From contig JAHLJT010000631.1 in assembly GCA_031308135.1 (NCBI GenBank), positions 2,519,371 through 2,583,370 of the forward strand: DNA of 64,000 nt. Reading direction: 5' to 3'. The number at the start of each line of letters is the position of its first letter. Position 1 is the first letter of the stretch. This document shows positions 21,158 to 30,970 of the stretch, piece after piece. The stretch is from Acheta domesticus. Taxonomy: Eukaryota > Arthropoda > Insecta > Orthoptera > Gryllidae. Both the position numbers and the translations under genes were made by a program. The notes under the pieces are model-generated. The model saw only the letters and a list, made by a program, of their open reading frames with translations, was not told where the DNA came from and made no database searches.

Positions 21158-21300
21158 GAGCTAAACTCCGACACGGCTGGACCGACTTTGATGAAATTTT
21201 ATGTTTATTCCGTAGGTCTGAGAATAGGTTGTTATCTATTTTTATGCCCCTTAGTGATAAGGGTGGTCCACCCCCCCTTTTTTTTTAATTTTTCGGACTA
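20816..21300. repeat. Dispersed repeat family E, copy 2, with central microsatellite
   Basis: 20816-21057 matches family E at 6690-6900. It ends in a segment whose reverse complement reads AAACTCCGACACCGTTGGAC. After the microsatellite, 21160-21183 reads AAACTCCGACACGGCTGGAC in the direct sense, so the two sides are inverted relative to each other. The right side continues with GACTTTGATGAAATTTTATG, GGTCTGAGAATAGG and TAAGGGTGGTCCACC. Confidence 0.65.
21063..21157. repeat. (TA)n(CA)n microsatellite
   Basis: Pure TATATA from about 21063 to 21123, then CACACA to about 21156. The open frames over this run on both strands (Ile-Tyr and His-Thr or Cys-Val repeats) are artefacts. Confidence 0.95.
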
Positions 21301-21414
21301 AACGTTTTAGGCAACCCGCTACACACGGCAGGTATTTCACCAACCATCCGGTGTTTCTCCATATTACGCACCTGCTTAGCGATGTTTAGAATTTGCTATT
21401 AAATGTGAATAACA

Positions 21415-21505
21415 CGGAGAGAGACGGTGAAAGAGAGAGAGAGAGACGGTGAAAGAAAGAGAAACACGGTGAAAGAGAGAGAGACGGGGAAAGAGATATA
21501 GGGGC
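21415..21505 (+). repeat. GACGGTGAAAGAGAGAGA minisatellite
   Basis: Four imperfect units of GAGACGGTGAAAGAGAGAGA with purine-rich spacers. Confidence 0.8.
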
Positions 21506-22119
21506 AGAACGTCTGCCGGTCTCAGCTAGAAAAATGTTTATCTCCGCGATACATTGTTGCGTTAGGTTTGAGGAGTCTTAAGCATATTAGAGTCTAATAT
21601 ATCATTCATTCTATAACACCATGTAACAAAAAAAAACTTTTTCCTTGTTTAAGTGAATTTTATGCTTTTTTGGATGAATTAGGCCCCAACTAAACTACAC
21701 TGAATATTCCTACATTTATATAATCGTTTCTTTGCTTTTTATGCCCAATTATATGAAATTAATTGGTTAAAATTATATTAGCTAAGAAACATTTTCTATG
21801 AGATGAATAAACGGTTCAACTGTGTAATATCTGTTTGATATTCTCATAATTGATTAATAATGGAATATTCCCGTTGTTGTAAGAGTAATCCAGACTGTCT
21901 TTTTATGTGTGAGGTACCTTCCTGGGATCGAAAGCAGTAAAGATAGAATAAAGAAAGCTGACATCATCTGCTTAGCATACTGTTCATATTTTATTATTTC
22001 TGAGGGAGACTAAGAAAATAATTGAGGACCACATGTTGTATGGTGTTGCAGATCAACTCTCGAGGCCTGGTAAAGAGGATAAAACAGAAAAATGAAATTT
22101 GTTCTACCTAGAATTTGGC
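21506..22119. other. No gene seen
   Basis: AT-rich sequence without recognised features. Confidence 0.5.
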
Positions 22120-22415
22120 AAGAACCAACAGATCACCTCTCCAACTGTTACCTCCCTTTCATATTAAGCTTGGACTAATCAAGCAATTTATAAAGGCATT
22201 AGATACATCAGATGCTATGAAGTACCTCCATATGTTCCCCAAACTATCAGAAGGTAAGATATAGGGAGGAATTTTTGTTGACCCCCAAGTGAAAAATTTA
22301 CTTCGTGATGACACCTTCATTAGCAAGCTTCTACCAGTTCGAAAAAAGGCCTGGAAGAGCTTCGGAGATGTTGTGAATGGTTTCCTAGGTAAACACAAGA
22401 GTGGACAATTACAGG
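22120..22415 (+). pseudogene. Uncharacterised repeat-borne protein family, fragment
   Basis: The plus strand reads LPPFHIKLGLIKQFIKALDT, MKYLHMFPKLSEGKI, a stop, GGIFVDPQVKNLLRDDTF and KKAWKSFGDVVNGFLGKHKS. The same segment occurs in the longer pseudogene at 37902-39244 (minus), where it reads LPPFYIKLGMIK ... IFDGPQIRNLM. This protein family is found in many copies in arthropod and cnidarian genomes and behaves like a repeat. I do not know its function. One in-frame TAG at about 22258 breaks it. Confidence 0.75.
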
Positions 22416-23399
22416 GTTGTGGTATAAGATGGCAGGGATGTGGTCAAATCAATGGGGTGCAGAATGTCTCTAAAGTTGCATGTACTCCACTGGCATCTGG
22501 ACTCATATGGGTGCATATTGAGAGGAACAGGGCGAAAGTTTCCATCAGGACTTCCATTTGTTTGAAAGAAGGTACCAGGGACAGCGAATGCTTGGTGATT
22601 ATGTCTGGGGACTGATTAGAAAGTGATGAAACATACGATAAGAAGTTTAGGAAAACAACACATTTGTAAGCACACTGCTCATGATATGTAGACAATTTCA
22701 GGTACTTTAACAATTTTGTCATATATATTTACTGCATTTTCATTGTTTCAAACATTGTATTTAAGATTTTGTTTTGTTTTGTAGGTAAATGTAAACGAGC
22801 ATTCATTGTTTCAAATATATGTATTTTCCTAAAATTAAGAAAATCGATGTCATTTCCGTAAAAACAATTTCCCTTGTGCAAAATTGCGTTTACATAATGT
22901 TTTGAAACACACTGGATCAGAAACAACAACAAAATTAACTTAAACAAAATTTCGTTACATAGTGTAATTAGCAGGAAAAAAAGCAGAGCAATTACTATTT
23001 GACTACAGGTAGATATGGCATTGGGACTAGGAATTTTGTTTCAATAATTTGTGATGTTTGTTGCTGTGAAACGTTTCATTAGCCTTAATTAATTAATGTT
23101 TAGTTAGCCTTCGGAAGTTGATATTAAATTCTCGAATGTACAAAATGGGGAACAGATTTGTTGTTGAACATTTAAAAATGTGTACATGTATTTTATAACA
23201 ATTTTTTAAATGATTGTTCTTTAAAAAAGATTTATTTATTATCGTTAATTATTTTCTCCTGTCGTCTTTTAATATATAGATTTTCGTTTTTACTGCGATT
23301 TAGTGCAACAATAGGTAAAGAAAACCCAGATTCATTTACAAGATGTAATGATGTAATTATCACTTGATCAGTATCCCCGCAAAGCGTCTACCGGCGCCA
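22416..23399. other. No gene seen
   Basis: About 1 kb of AT-rich sequence. Short open frames on both strands carry no motif. Confidence 0.5.
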
Positions 23400-23407
23400 C
23401 TTCTGAC

Positions 23408-24202
23408 CAGTGTTGCCAGATGTACCGCATTTCTGCATTTTACACCGCATTAATAACATCAAATCTGCATTAAGCGATGAGGATGACTAAAAAATCTGCA
23501 TTTCCATGATAGTGGATTAAAATCCATGTTTTCCATTTCCTCAGTTATTACAACGATCGTTAGATCTCCATCTAAGGTTGACTAAGTTTGAATGTTCAAA
23601 ATGCTGTCTCTCTCTCTATTCCATTAAGGTAGAACGCAATAAAACACCAATCATCTACCAATCATTAGGGTTTTATCCAATTGCTGTATTCGAAATTGAT
23701 GACCAAACACCAAGGCGTTTTCGTGTACTCCGTCCTTTATTGTCTTACTGTTAGAGATGCAGAGGACAAATAGGTGACAACATGTTGGTTAGTCGTTTTC
23801 GAATACGCCAAATAAGAATACGGATCGACGTTTGTATTCTTACTGCGTTTATTCAAGCCGGAGAAATGATGCATTTCGCGGGATATTGAAATTAAAAATG
23901 TTGAAATTACGTAACTCGGCTTCATATTAAACTGAGATTAAAAATAAATTGAAAGTACATATATTTTTAATTTCTTGGGTGAATTGAGAAAATTATATGT
24001 AAGGAGAACAAACATATAACAAATATAGTGAGACAATATCGCATTTATTTAATTAATAAAACGGAATTCTATAACGATAAATGAATTATTGATGTTTTCC
24101 CCTATTTTTAAATTATAAGTATTAAATCCGCATTCATTAGAAGAAATCCGCATTTTCGAACTTAAAACTTCGCAATCAGAAGTTTCACATCTGGCAAGAT
24201 TG
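23408..24202. mobile_element. hAT-like non-autonomous element, perfect 8-bp TSD
   Basis: Begins CAGTGTTGCCAGATG and ends CATCTGGCAAGATTG (two mismatches between ends). It is flanked by exact copies of CTTCTGAC (23400-23407 and 24203-24210). Just inside the ends are repeated AAATCYGCATT-type words (left: ACCGCATT, TCTGCATT, ACCGCATT, AATCTGCATT twice; right: AATCCGCATT twice), probably binding sites. The 795-bp interior encodes no transposase. It shares terminal sequence with the element at 13051-15183 but uses a different subterminal word. Confidence 0.85.
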
Positions 24203-24375
24203 CTTCTGACCCAGTAAGCAGCACAGAGTAGGGATGAGACCTCTCACACAATAACCGTTTCTCACTCACTACAGTTTTAGCCATTATTTTTATTGTTTGG
24301 GCGTCAATCGTAATTTTACAATTATCATTTTTCTATTTCGGTGTAATTTTTAAATAATTTATAATTAATTTGCAG

Positions 24376-24705
24376 GGTTGTAATGGAAAACGTCATCGAA
24401 GCCATCATTTTAAATGGCAAATTTCGAGGTGAGAATATATTACGGCCACGGATCCCAATTATACCCACAGATGTGCCAATTCAATTTAAACGTCTTCAAT
24501 TTCCGTTAAGATCATTTGCGATGACTAGCTATCAATAAGTCTCAAGACCAAAAGATGTGTGTGGCTTATTTTTGAGCACACCATGTTTTTCACACAGTCA
24601 ATTGTACGTGGCATGCTTTCGAGGGGGCAAACCATCCAGTTTATTTATGTTAGCTAAAGATGGGATAACAAAAAATATTGTACACTCTATTGCGTTGAGT
24701 GATTG
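24376..24705 (+). pseudogene. Helitron Pif1-like helicase C-terminus
   Basis: Reads MENVIEAIILNGKFRGENIL, then RPRIPIIPTDVPIQFKRLQF and PLRSFAMTSYQ, a stop, CGLFLSTPCFSHSQLYVACF, and FMLAKDGITKNIVHSIALSD before a stop. This corresponds closely to the last part of Helitron Pif1-like helicases (NVIEAxIxxGxxxGExVxIPRIPxxPxD...FKRLQFPxxLAFAMTINKxQGQS...FSHGQLYVACSR). The helicase motif VI region is altered: SYQ-stop replaces INKxQGQS and CFRGG replaces CSRxG. A sequence TTAATTTGCAG just before 24376 looks like a splice acceptor but may be chance. It lies 170 bp after the hAT-like element. Confidence 0.8.
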
Positions 24706-24916
24706 ACATGTTTTTTTAGTAAAATTATTATAATTAGCAGTGTATATCATTTCAAAAATAAATTACAATAAATTAAAAATATAAATGTTTGGTATTGTGT
24801 TATTTTTATATTCCATCATCGTTCACAGGGCTCCATGCTTCTTCAACTCATATTTACCACATCCTCAAACACTGAAAATAAGTTAGTCATTTTTTTCTAC
24901 TAAAATAATCCTAAGA

Positions 24917-25341
24917 ATAATTTATTTATTTATTTACGTCAAAAAACAGTTAAAAACTGCGTATGACGAGCTATGGGGAGAAGTGAATTTTGTGCACGTT
25001 TTCATAATTCTGTGGTCTCTATCCTAAACCATATTCTAGTCTAATTTTGAATACAGAAAAGAGAGTTTTTTTTCGAGTTTTGTTGACAAAAAATTCGCTC
25101 CTATATAATAAAATATATTTTCAAAGGTAAATTAGCTATAAATTCCTGCCCTGAACCCTCATGTTCTTCATGAAAGAATAATACTTTTTGCCGCGATAAT
25201 ATGAAAAACGATCATTTGAATAACTATATTTCCCACTAAAATTCAGAAGACGTGCACAAATAATGAAGTTACATTTATGTCCAGAAGCAAAACAAGGGAC
25301 CATCTCAGCATTTGCTCAAAGATCAGGGAAACTGGACGAAA
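24917..25341 (-). mobile_element. LINE-a copy 2 (3' UTR, minus strand)
   Basis: Reverse-strand copy of the LINE-a 3' UTR, starting at the TTTATTTATTTACGTCAAAA end and running to GGAAACTGGACGAAAAAGG. It shows the uninterrupted CTCCTATATAATAAAATAT at about 25098-25116, which is the empty site for the family-C insertion at 32129. Short open frames over it are not genes. Confidence 0.9.
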
Positions 25342-25396
25342 AAGGTGTTTATATGGAAGGACAACGTTTGCTGGGTCAACGTTCGCTAGTGTGTGT

Positions 25397-25398
25397 GT

Positions 25399-25440
<42 letters not shown>
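25397..25440. repeat. (TA)n microsatellite
   Basis: GTGTGTGTATACA followed by about 18 TA units, directly after the LINE-a 5' junction. Confidence 0.95.
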
Positions 25441-25442
<2 letters not shown>

Positions 25443-26829
25443 TTCCTCCCCCGAAAACTAAGATTTGCAGCGGCGCGGCGTGGACTTTTTTGGATAGGGG
25501 GTGATGTCGCGTGGCAGCCGGCTCGTCGGGCGGGCGCTCCCTCTGGTCAACCACGCCATGCCGTCGTTCTTGCCAAGGTCCTCGCTTCCCCGGACGTGTC
25601 AGTCCAATAAACAGGGCTTTGGGGGCCCCCTATTATTACTTTCACCCAACCCCTCCCCCAATTTCGATGCTGAAATACAAAGAAAATCCTACCAATTCAC
25701 ATTTTATTTTGTGTTTTTTAAAATATTTTTAAAGTTTTCCTTAGTGTTTCAATTTTACATTATTCCAGCAAAAAATGTAAACGTATATGTATAAGTAAGT
25801 AAGTAAGTAAGAATAACAGACTCATAATTACAGTTTTCAAAAATAAATAGTATTAATTTGTTTAAGGGGGCCCTTGAATATTGGCAGCTCCGGGCCCGGC
25901 TCCTGGGGCCTGTGCGTTAACACGGTCTTGCCAATAAATACGCCGAAGCTGTGGCGGTTAGTGCTTAGATTGCATGGTTTCACAACTTCCAGATAATCGA
26001 ATATATATCTCAGGAATATACATTTTACTTTTAATGACGTTCAATATTCAAGATATTGCAGCAATATTGATGTATATGAAATCATTTTGAATCCAAATAG
26101 AGTCCAACTGGCGCTCTCTCTGGTGTCTGGTGACTCCCAGGTATTGCACGACGCTCTCGGTTCTATTACTCGATTTACTCTTTGGCTCTTCGCTTTAACA
26201 CGGGGAACCATACGGCTTTTGGTGACGCTATCAAATGGGCCTCGTCACCGTGCGCTGTGGAGCGCTGCGCGGCGATCCAGGTAGTTCGAGGGTAATCCCA
26301 ATATTCTGTCTTCGTGTGACTAGTTGCAACTTAATTTTATGAAGTTCGCATGCTATTGAAAGTAAACAAGTTTAGTCAGTTATTGATAGTTTTCAATGCA
26401 TTGTTTATGATACTTGAAGAATTTGTTTTCATTTGTTTGTTTTTTTGTTCAAAACGTATATTTGATGAGTTGAGTTGGAAAGTTGGTCTTTCTGCATGTA
26501 AGTCCCTTTGTGTTTTGGGAAAACTATTCTGCCAGCAGGTGGCCAGCAGTTTGCGAGCGTATTTGTGAATACTAATGTGTATTGCAGATCTTTCGTAATT
26601 GAAATATATACCAGGGTAGTGAAATTTTCGAAATAAAATAATTTTACGTATTCAAACAATAGTGCTTGTACAACACTGGAAATCAAAGCCAGAACTACGT
26701 GCGCAGGAGGTGAATATACCTGATATGGACCAACGCATAAAAATGTGTAAATTATAGTTCAATAAACATCTGTAGATTTTTATTAAACTTAGTTTTAATT
26801 AATTTACAATAAGTGCTTACATTTTATTA
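25441..26829. other. No gene seen; one GC-rich patch
   Basis: 25460-25640 is GC-rich for this window. Open frames of 97-115 codons start in the adjacent repeat and have no motif. A short TAAGTAAGTAAG run is at about 25792-25810. Confidence 0.5.
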
Positions 26830-26831
26830 TA

Positions 26832-27990
26832 CAGGATGAGTCACGTAACTTTAGCACCTCTTGTACCTTTTAAGTTGAAGTTACTGCAATGCATTTTTCA
26901 CGGAAATGCATGAGGGAATGGGGCAAATTGATATGGTATTTGTTTCTATTTATCACTTGTATTTTATGAGATATTTGAGGTAACTTTGTTTTTAAATGGA
27001 ACTATACATATTTTCAGTCTTTTCATGATTAGTGTAAAAAGACGAATCCAATGATATACATATTGTCGTACGTTCGATAATTATTGATAAGTTGAAGTTA
27101 TTTATTTCAATACATTTTTCACGGAAGTGCATGAGGGAATAGGGCAAATTGATACGGTATTTTTTTCTATTTTATCACTTGTATTATACGACATATTTCA
27201 AGTAACTTTGTTTTTTTTTCAAATGGAACTGTACATATTTTCTCAGTCTTTCAAGACTAGCGTAAAAAGACGAATTCAATGACACACATATTGTCGTATG
27301 TTAGATAATTATTGATAAGTTGAAGTTATTGCAATACATTTTTCACGGAAGTGCATGAGGGAATGGGGCATTTTGATACGGTATTTGTTTCTATTTTATC
27401 GCTTGTATCAATTTTACGAGACATTCGAGATAACTTTGTTTTTTCAAATGGAACTGTACATATTTTTTCAGTCTTTCATGACTAGCGTAAAAAGACAAAT
27501 CCAATGATATACATATTGTCGTATGCTACATAATCATTTTTTTGAGTAATTTTGATATTTGCGATGCGTGTTTTACGGATGTTGTGAATGGAACAGTCCG
27601 CCACACGCAGCGCTCCACCAGCACACGCGCGCTCGGGGAAGGGAAGGGATCTTAGTATTTGAAGATACGAAACATATTCCAAATGTTCACAAAACTGTTG
27701 CACAATTTTTCCTGAACTCTGCAATAATCTTTGTACAGTCTTAATTATTTCTTCTTTTTGTATTTTGTTTCAAGGTCCCATTAATATCCTGTGATATTAA
27801 ACCCAATTAAATGGAGTTGAAGTAATAAACAATTTTATTACAATACATAGTTATGACAAATCCTTATTTTCAATCCTTCAATCAAAGAAAGACAAAAATC
27901 AAAAAATGCGGAAGGATGGGAAGCAGATTTCAGGAATAACTGCAAAACCTCTTCAAAGTTACAGGGGGTGCTAAAGTTACATGACTCATG
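26832..27990 (+). mobile_element. TIR element family B, copy 2
   Basis: Begins CAGGATGAGTCACGTAACTT followed by TAGCACCTCTTGTA and ends GCTAAAGTTACATGACTCATG, with TA on both sides (26830-26831 and 27991-27992). Only about 40 bp of the right arm remain. The left arm contains a tandem triplication (26874-27530). The middle (27560-27960) matches the interior of copy 3 at 63330-63820. No transposase is encoded. A TA target and a CAGGGTG-type end fit a Tc1/mariner-like or related group, but this is inference. Confidence 0.8.
26874..27530 (+). repeat. Three tandem copies of the family-B arm (about 217-228 bp)
   Basis: Units start at GTTGAAGTT at 26874, 27091 and 27319. Each contains TTTTTCACGGAARTGCATGA, GGGAATRGGGCA, TTTTATCACTTGTAT or similar, AAATGGAACTRTACATATTT, GTAAAAAGACRAATYCAATG and ATTGTCGTAYGYTMGATAAT. 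Family-B copies at 3099 and 63004 have one unit each. Confidence 0.85.
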
Positions 27991-27992
27991 TA

Positions 27993-28327
27993 TTAGAGTT
28001 TTGAATTTTTAGAAATTATTTTTCCGTCATTCGATGAAGCTGCAACCTCCAGTTTGTTTGGGCACCAACCGCCACTGAGTCTAAGTACTGTCTCTTCATT
28101 TATTGAGCCTGTCTCACCTGCCAAGAGTTGATGCAGGATTCCCCTCTCTCTTAATAACGCGCGAGAAACTACTACAATGTTAGATTTTCAAATTGATACC
28201 GTAATAACAAATTATCAGTTAACTAAGAGAAAACTGTTTCAATGTAACTTTCCAATTCAAATAAATAATTGTAAACTTTACTGAATACGAACGTGCCATT
28301 GACTCATATTAATATAACAAAATTTTG
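27993..28327. other. No gene seen
   Basis: AT-rich spacer between family-B copy 2 and a LINE fragment. Confidence 0.5.
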
Positions 28328-28618
28328 GGGTATCTCAATTCAAACCTCAAATGGAATATAAATATTTACACAGAATTAGTTCATTACACTACGCATTCCG
28401 AATTATTTCATAATCAGTCAGCCATCGTACATACCACTCGTGTATATTTCGCGAATGTTCATTCCCGTCACAAATACGGCATAATATTCTGGGGAAACTT
28501 ATTCTATAGCTCCTTGATTTTTGTGTTACATAAAATAATTATACGAATAATAAGCAAACCAACCCCGTCCCGATTATTACGTCCGGATGGTAAATATCAA
28601 CCAAATTCCGCATATTAA
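28328..28618 (+). pseudogene. LINE reverse transcriptase C-terminal fragment
   Basis: One open frame reads YLNSNLKWNINIYTELVHY, then RVYFANVHSRHKYGIIFWGN and FVLHKIIIRIISKPTPS. This fits the LDSxLKWxxHI ... VYFAxFHSxLxYGIIFWGN ... FxLQKxxIRII segment downstream of the RT active site in Jockey/CR1 LINEs. The segment between the first two blocks is shortened, and both ends are cut off. No 3' tail was seen. Confidence 0.8.
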
Positions 28619-29409
28619 TTGCTTTATTTTACACACTTCTACAGTTAACCAGTAGGAGCACGAGTGACTCACCGATAACTGACCTTGTTGACAGACCATT
28701 TGCCTATCCCATCTCTGCCGCCTACTTTGCCGATGTTGGCGTCGCCGTCTGTGTGGACTCCGCCATCCCCGTCGTCTGTGCCAACTGCCGTCACCGCCAT
28801 CTCCACCGTCACGCACGTGCCCGCCGACGTCGCCGTCATCGGAGCAAGTCCTGACGCCCCTCCCCGCCCCGCCCCTATGTCCACCAGGGCCTTGTAACTC
28901 CCATATAACCTGGTGGATACCATTACAATGGATCCCTCTCCTGCGGCACCTTCTTACAGGAACTAAAACACGAACTGCTGCCAACGACGCTTCAAACGTG
29001 CGTGGCTGCTGCGTAGGTTCGCGAGACGCAAACAGGCGCGTAATGTTACAAAAGCTAGCATCGATGTTCGCGCTTTCTTCAGCGGTTTGTTATACGCATA
29101 TTTTATGAATAATAGAGCATTTAGAAGACACTTTTCGCATTGATCAGATATCTGCCAAATTTGATGTGCGGAAGTCGGCGAGCCTAACCTGCAGCTGTAC
29201 CTGGTGACACTAGCGCCTCCTGCAGCAGCACCCTCCAGCTTTGTCCCCAGTTTTGATGGAGAGTTGCAAGGCCCTGGTGTCCACTGCCCGAAGGTTTAAT
29301 TCGAACGTGGAGCGCGAGACCAGCGCACACTCAGAGTCAACGGGTGATAGAAGGGCGTGGGCACACTCAGTAACTCCGGTGTAGACACCCACCCACACCC
29401 ACCCACCCA

Positions 29410-29410
<1 letters not shown>
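28619..29410. other. No gene; GC-rich island-like stretch
   Basis: 28680-29060 and 29170-29400 are much richer in C and G than the rest of the window and contain CG dinucleotides. Overlapping open frames occur on both strands (28577-28984, 28685-28897), but the predicted peptides are simple-composition (Gly/Arg/Asp or Pro/Ser/Thr) and match nothing I know. No splice or start context could be supported. Confidence 0.4.

Positions 29411-29442
<32 letters not shown>
29411..29442. repeat. (CA)n microsatellite
   Basis: About 16 CA units, preceded by a CCCACCCACC-type tract. Confidence 0.95.
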
Positions 29443-29446
<4 letters not shown>

Positions 29447-29458
29447 GACACTCATGTG

Positions 29459-29530
29459 CAGTGGCGTAGCCTAGAGGGGTAGCAAGGGAGGTCCGCCCCA
29501 GGCGGCACTTTTAGGGGCGGCAAAATTTCA
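29459..29530 (+). repeat. Solo transposon end, CAGTGGCGTAGC type
   Basis: CAGTGGCGTAGCCTAGAGGG followed by GGTCCGCCCCAGGCGGCAC. The reverse complement of the 60950 end reads CAGTGGCGTAG ... GGCGGTCCGCCCC. The partner end is not found nearby. Confidence 0.65.
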
Positions 29531-29892
29531 CAATACATAATTTAATATATTATAAAAATTGGAACCATTTCATTTCATATTTGCAATAAAAGACTACGCT
29601 CTTGAAAAGTAGACGAAGTAGTACGAAAAGTAGAAACTGAAATAAGTTTTAGTTAAAGACAGAAGTTTTGCTTTTAATTCTAACAATTATATTCTTTTTC
29701 AATAAAAATATAAATAGTAATAGTATCATTCTAGTTCTAATTAGAATTCAATTTGTGTTTTATATTCAATTCGCTAGTAACTTAATCTTGCGATCATCAT
29801 TTTATAATAATAAGTGTTGTGTACCTGTTGCATCAGTGTAAGTAGCATACGTGTAAGGATTTTTCAAATAAATGTGATTCTTATATTGTAAA
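29531..29892. other. No gene seen
   Basis: AT-rich sequence without recognised features. Confidence 0.5.
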
Positions 29893-30180
29893 ACATATAG
29901 AAGGTGGAGCACCTAAGTTGTTCAAAGCAAATATCTTGTAAATGGTTCGAGGTATCGAGATGCTATTTGCGCCATGTTGTTGCAAATGATGGGGCAAATA
30001 ACATATTTCGTTTTCTTGTTTGTAACGTATGTAACTTTAGAGATAGTGACACAACTTTGATTTTTTAAATGGAAGTATATATTTTTTCTCCATCATTCTA
30101 AAGATCTTTCAAAATGCAATGCAATGATATAAATATTTTTAATATTCGAAAAGTATTTGTTGCAAAAATAGTGCAAGTAG
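29893..30180 (+). repeat. TIR arm family D, related to B and C
   Basis: GAAGGTGGAGCACCTAAGTT leads into AATGGTTCGAGGTATCGAGA, AATGATGGGGCAAATAACAT and TTTTTTAAATGGAAGTATAT. The order of blocks is that of the arms of families B and C, but the words are diverged. No inverted partner was found. Confidence 0.6.
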
Positions 30181-30211
30181 AACTTGGTAAATTATACGCT
30201 GTATTTATTTT

Positions 30212-30262
30212 GTATTTTATTTATTTATTTACGTCAAAAACAGTTAAAAACTGTGTGTGACG
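30212..30262 (-). mobile_element. LINE-a copy 6 (very short 3' end)
   Basis: TTTATTTATTTACGTCAAAA followed by ACAGTTAAAAACTGTGTGTG matches only the last 45 bases of LINE-a on the minus strand. Confidence 0.65.
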
Positions 30263-30589
30263 AGAATGTGTATGCAAGGGCCTAGCACACATGCCCTGCT
30301 GGAGTCAACAACCCCTTCAATGTAAAAATAGATTACATTTAGATGCAAGGATTTTTTCTACTAAATTCAGAAATTGAAAATCATCCCAACATGTTTCACT
30401 GCATTATACACGGTTCCCCCCCCCCCCCGACAAGTAAAGTGCCAAGAACAATACCGGGTATTCAGGTGCAAATCGCCTAACTAATGAAAATATGGCCCAC
30501 AACCATATTACAGATTTTAGTTGTGGCCTTTGAAGCCTTGCAAGTTGGACACCCTTATCTTAAAACATTCAATAATTTGAAACAGAATT
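30263..30589. other. No gene; possible downstream of the RhoGAP transcript
   Basis: Holds a C11-type homopolymer at about 30417-30428. Otherwise no feature was recognised. Confidence 0.4.
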
Positions 30590-30591
30590 GT

Positions 30592-30597
30592 TTTATT
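30592..30597 (-). promoter_or_regulatory. Candidate poly-A signal for the RhoGAP exon
   Basis: AATAAA on the minus strand about 200 bases after the stop codon. In AT-rich DNA this hexamer is common, so support is weak. Confidence 0.3.
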
Positions 30598-30795
30598 GTT
30601 GTTGTTTTTCCCTTTGCCAGTTTCAAGAGATTGAGGTTCCATTTCATTAAACTAAATTATTTTGTTTAAACAGTTTGTTTTCTTGTAAATACAATAAAAT
30701 GCAGTGGGGGCTTCTTGGAAGAAGTTGTAGTTGTTTGCTTTCAACCATTGAAAAAATGCAAACTGTTATCTTTACAATTAGCACCATAAAGAACA

Positions 30796-30970
30796 TCAAC
30801 TGAAAATAGCTTGCTGATGGCTAATCATCAGCTCTAGAGCAGATATTTCATATGTCATCCCTGGTAATCCTCCACACTTTGAAATATCAGGTGCAGGCAT
30901 TAAGTTTGGAGCAAACACTGTGCTCAAATTATGGGCTGTCATTTTATTAACATTATGCTGTTCCATCACT
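30796..30970 (-). CDS. RhoGAP domain protein, last exon (partial gene)
   Basis: The minus strand encodes VMEQHNVNKMTAHNLSTVFA, then PNLMPAP, then LPGMTYEISALELMISHQQA and IFS, followed by TGA at 30796-30798. NKMTAxNLxxVFAPNLM is the hallmark of the C-terminal helices of RhoGAP domains, which stimulate GTP hydrolysis by Rho-family GTPases. The arginine-finger half must lie in upstream exons, at higher coordinates or outside the window. A good acceptor, GTTTTGTGGGTTTCAG, precedes the exon at 30971. The end is either the stop or a weak donor (TTTTCA|GTTGAT) four codons or fewer before it. AATAAA on the minus strand at 30592-30597 would suit a terminal exon. No frameshift is present, so it is probably a live host exon. 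I cannot assign the orthologue; a retro-derived pseudogene fragment is less likely because of the acceptor. Confidence 0.8.

Noticed and set aside
20930..21301. Open frames with long Ile-Tyr, His-Thr and Cys-Val runs on both strands
   Set aside because: Translation of the (TA)n(CA)n microsatellite.
28577..28984. 135-codon minus-strand frame in the GC-rich patch
   Set aside because: Simple Gly/Arg-rich composition, overlapping frames on both strands, no motif, start or splice support.
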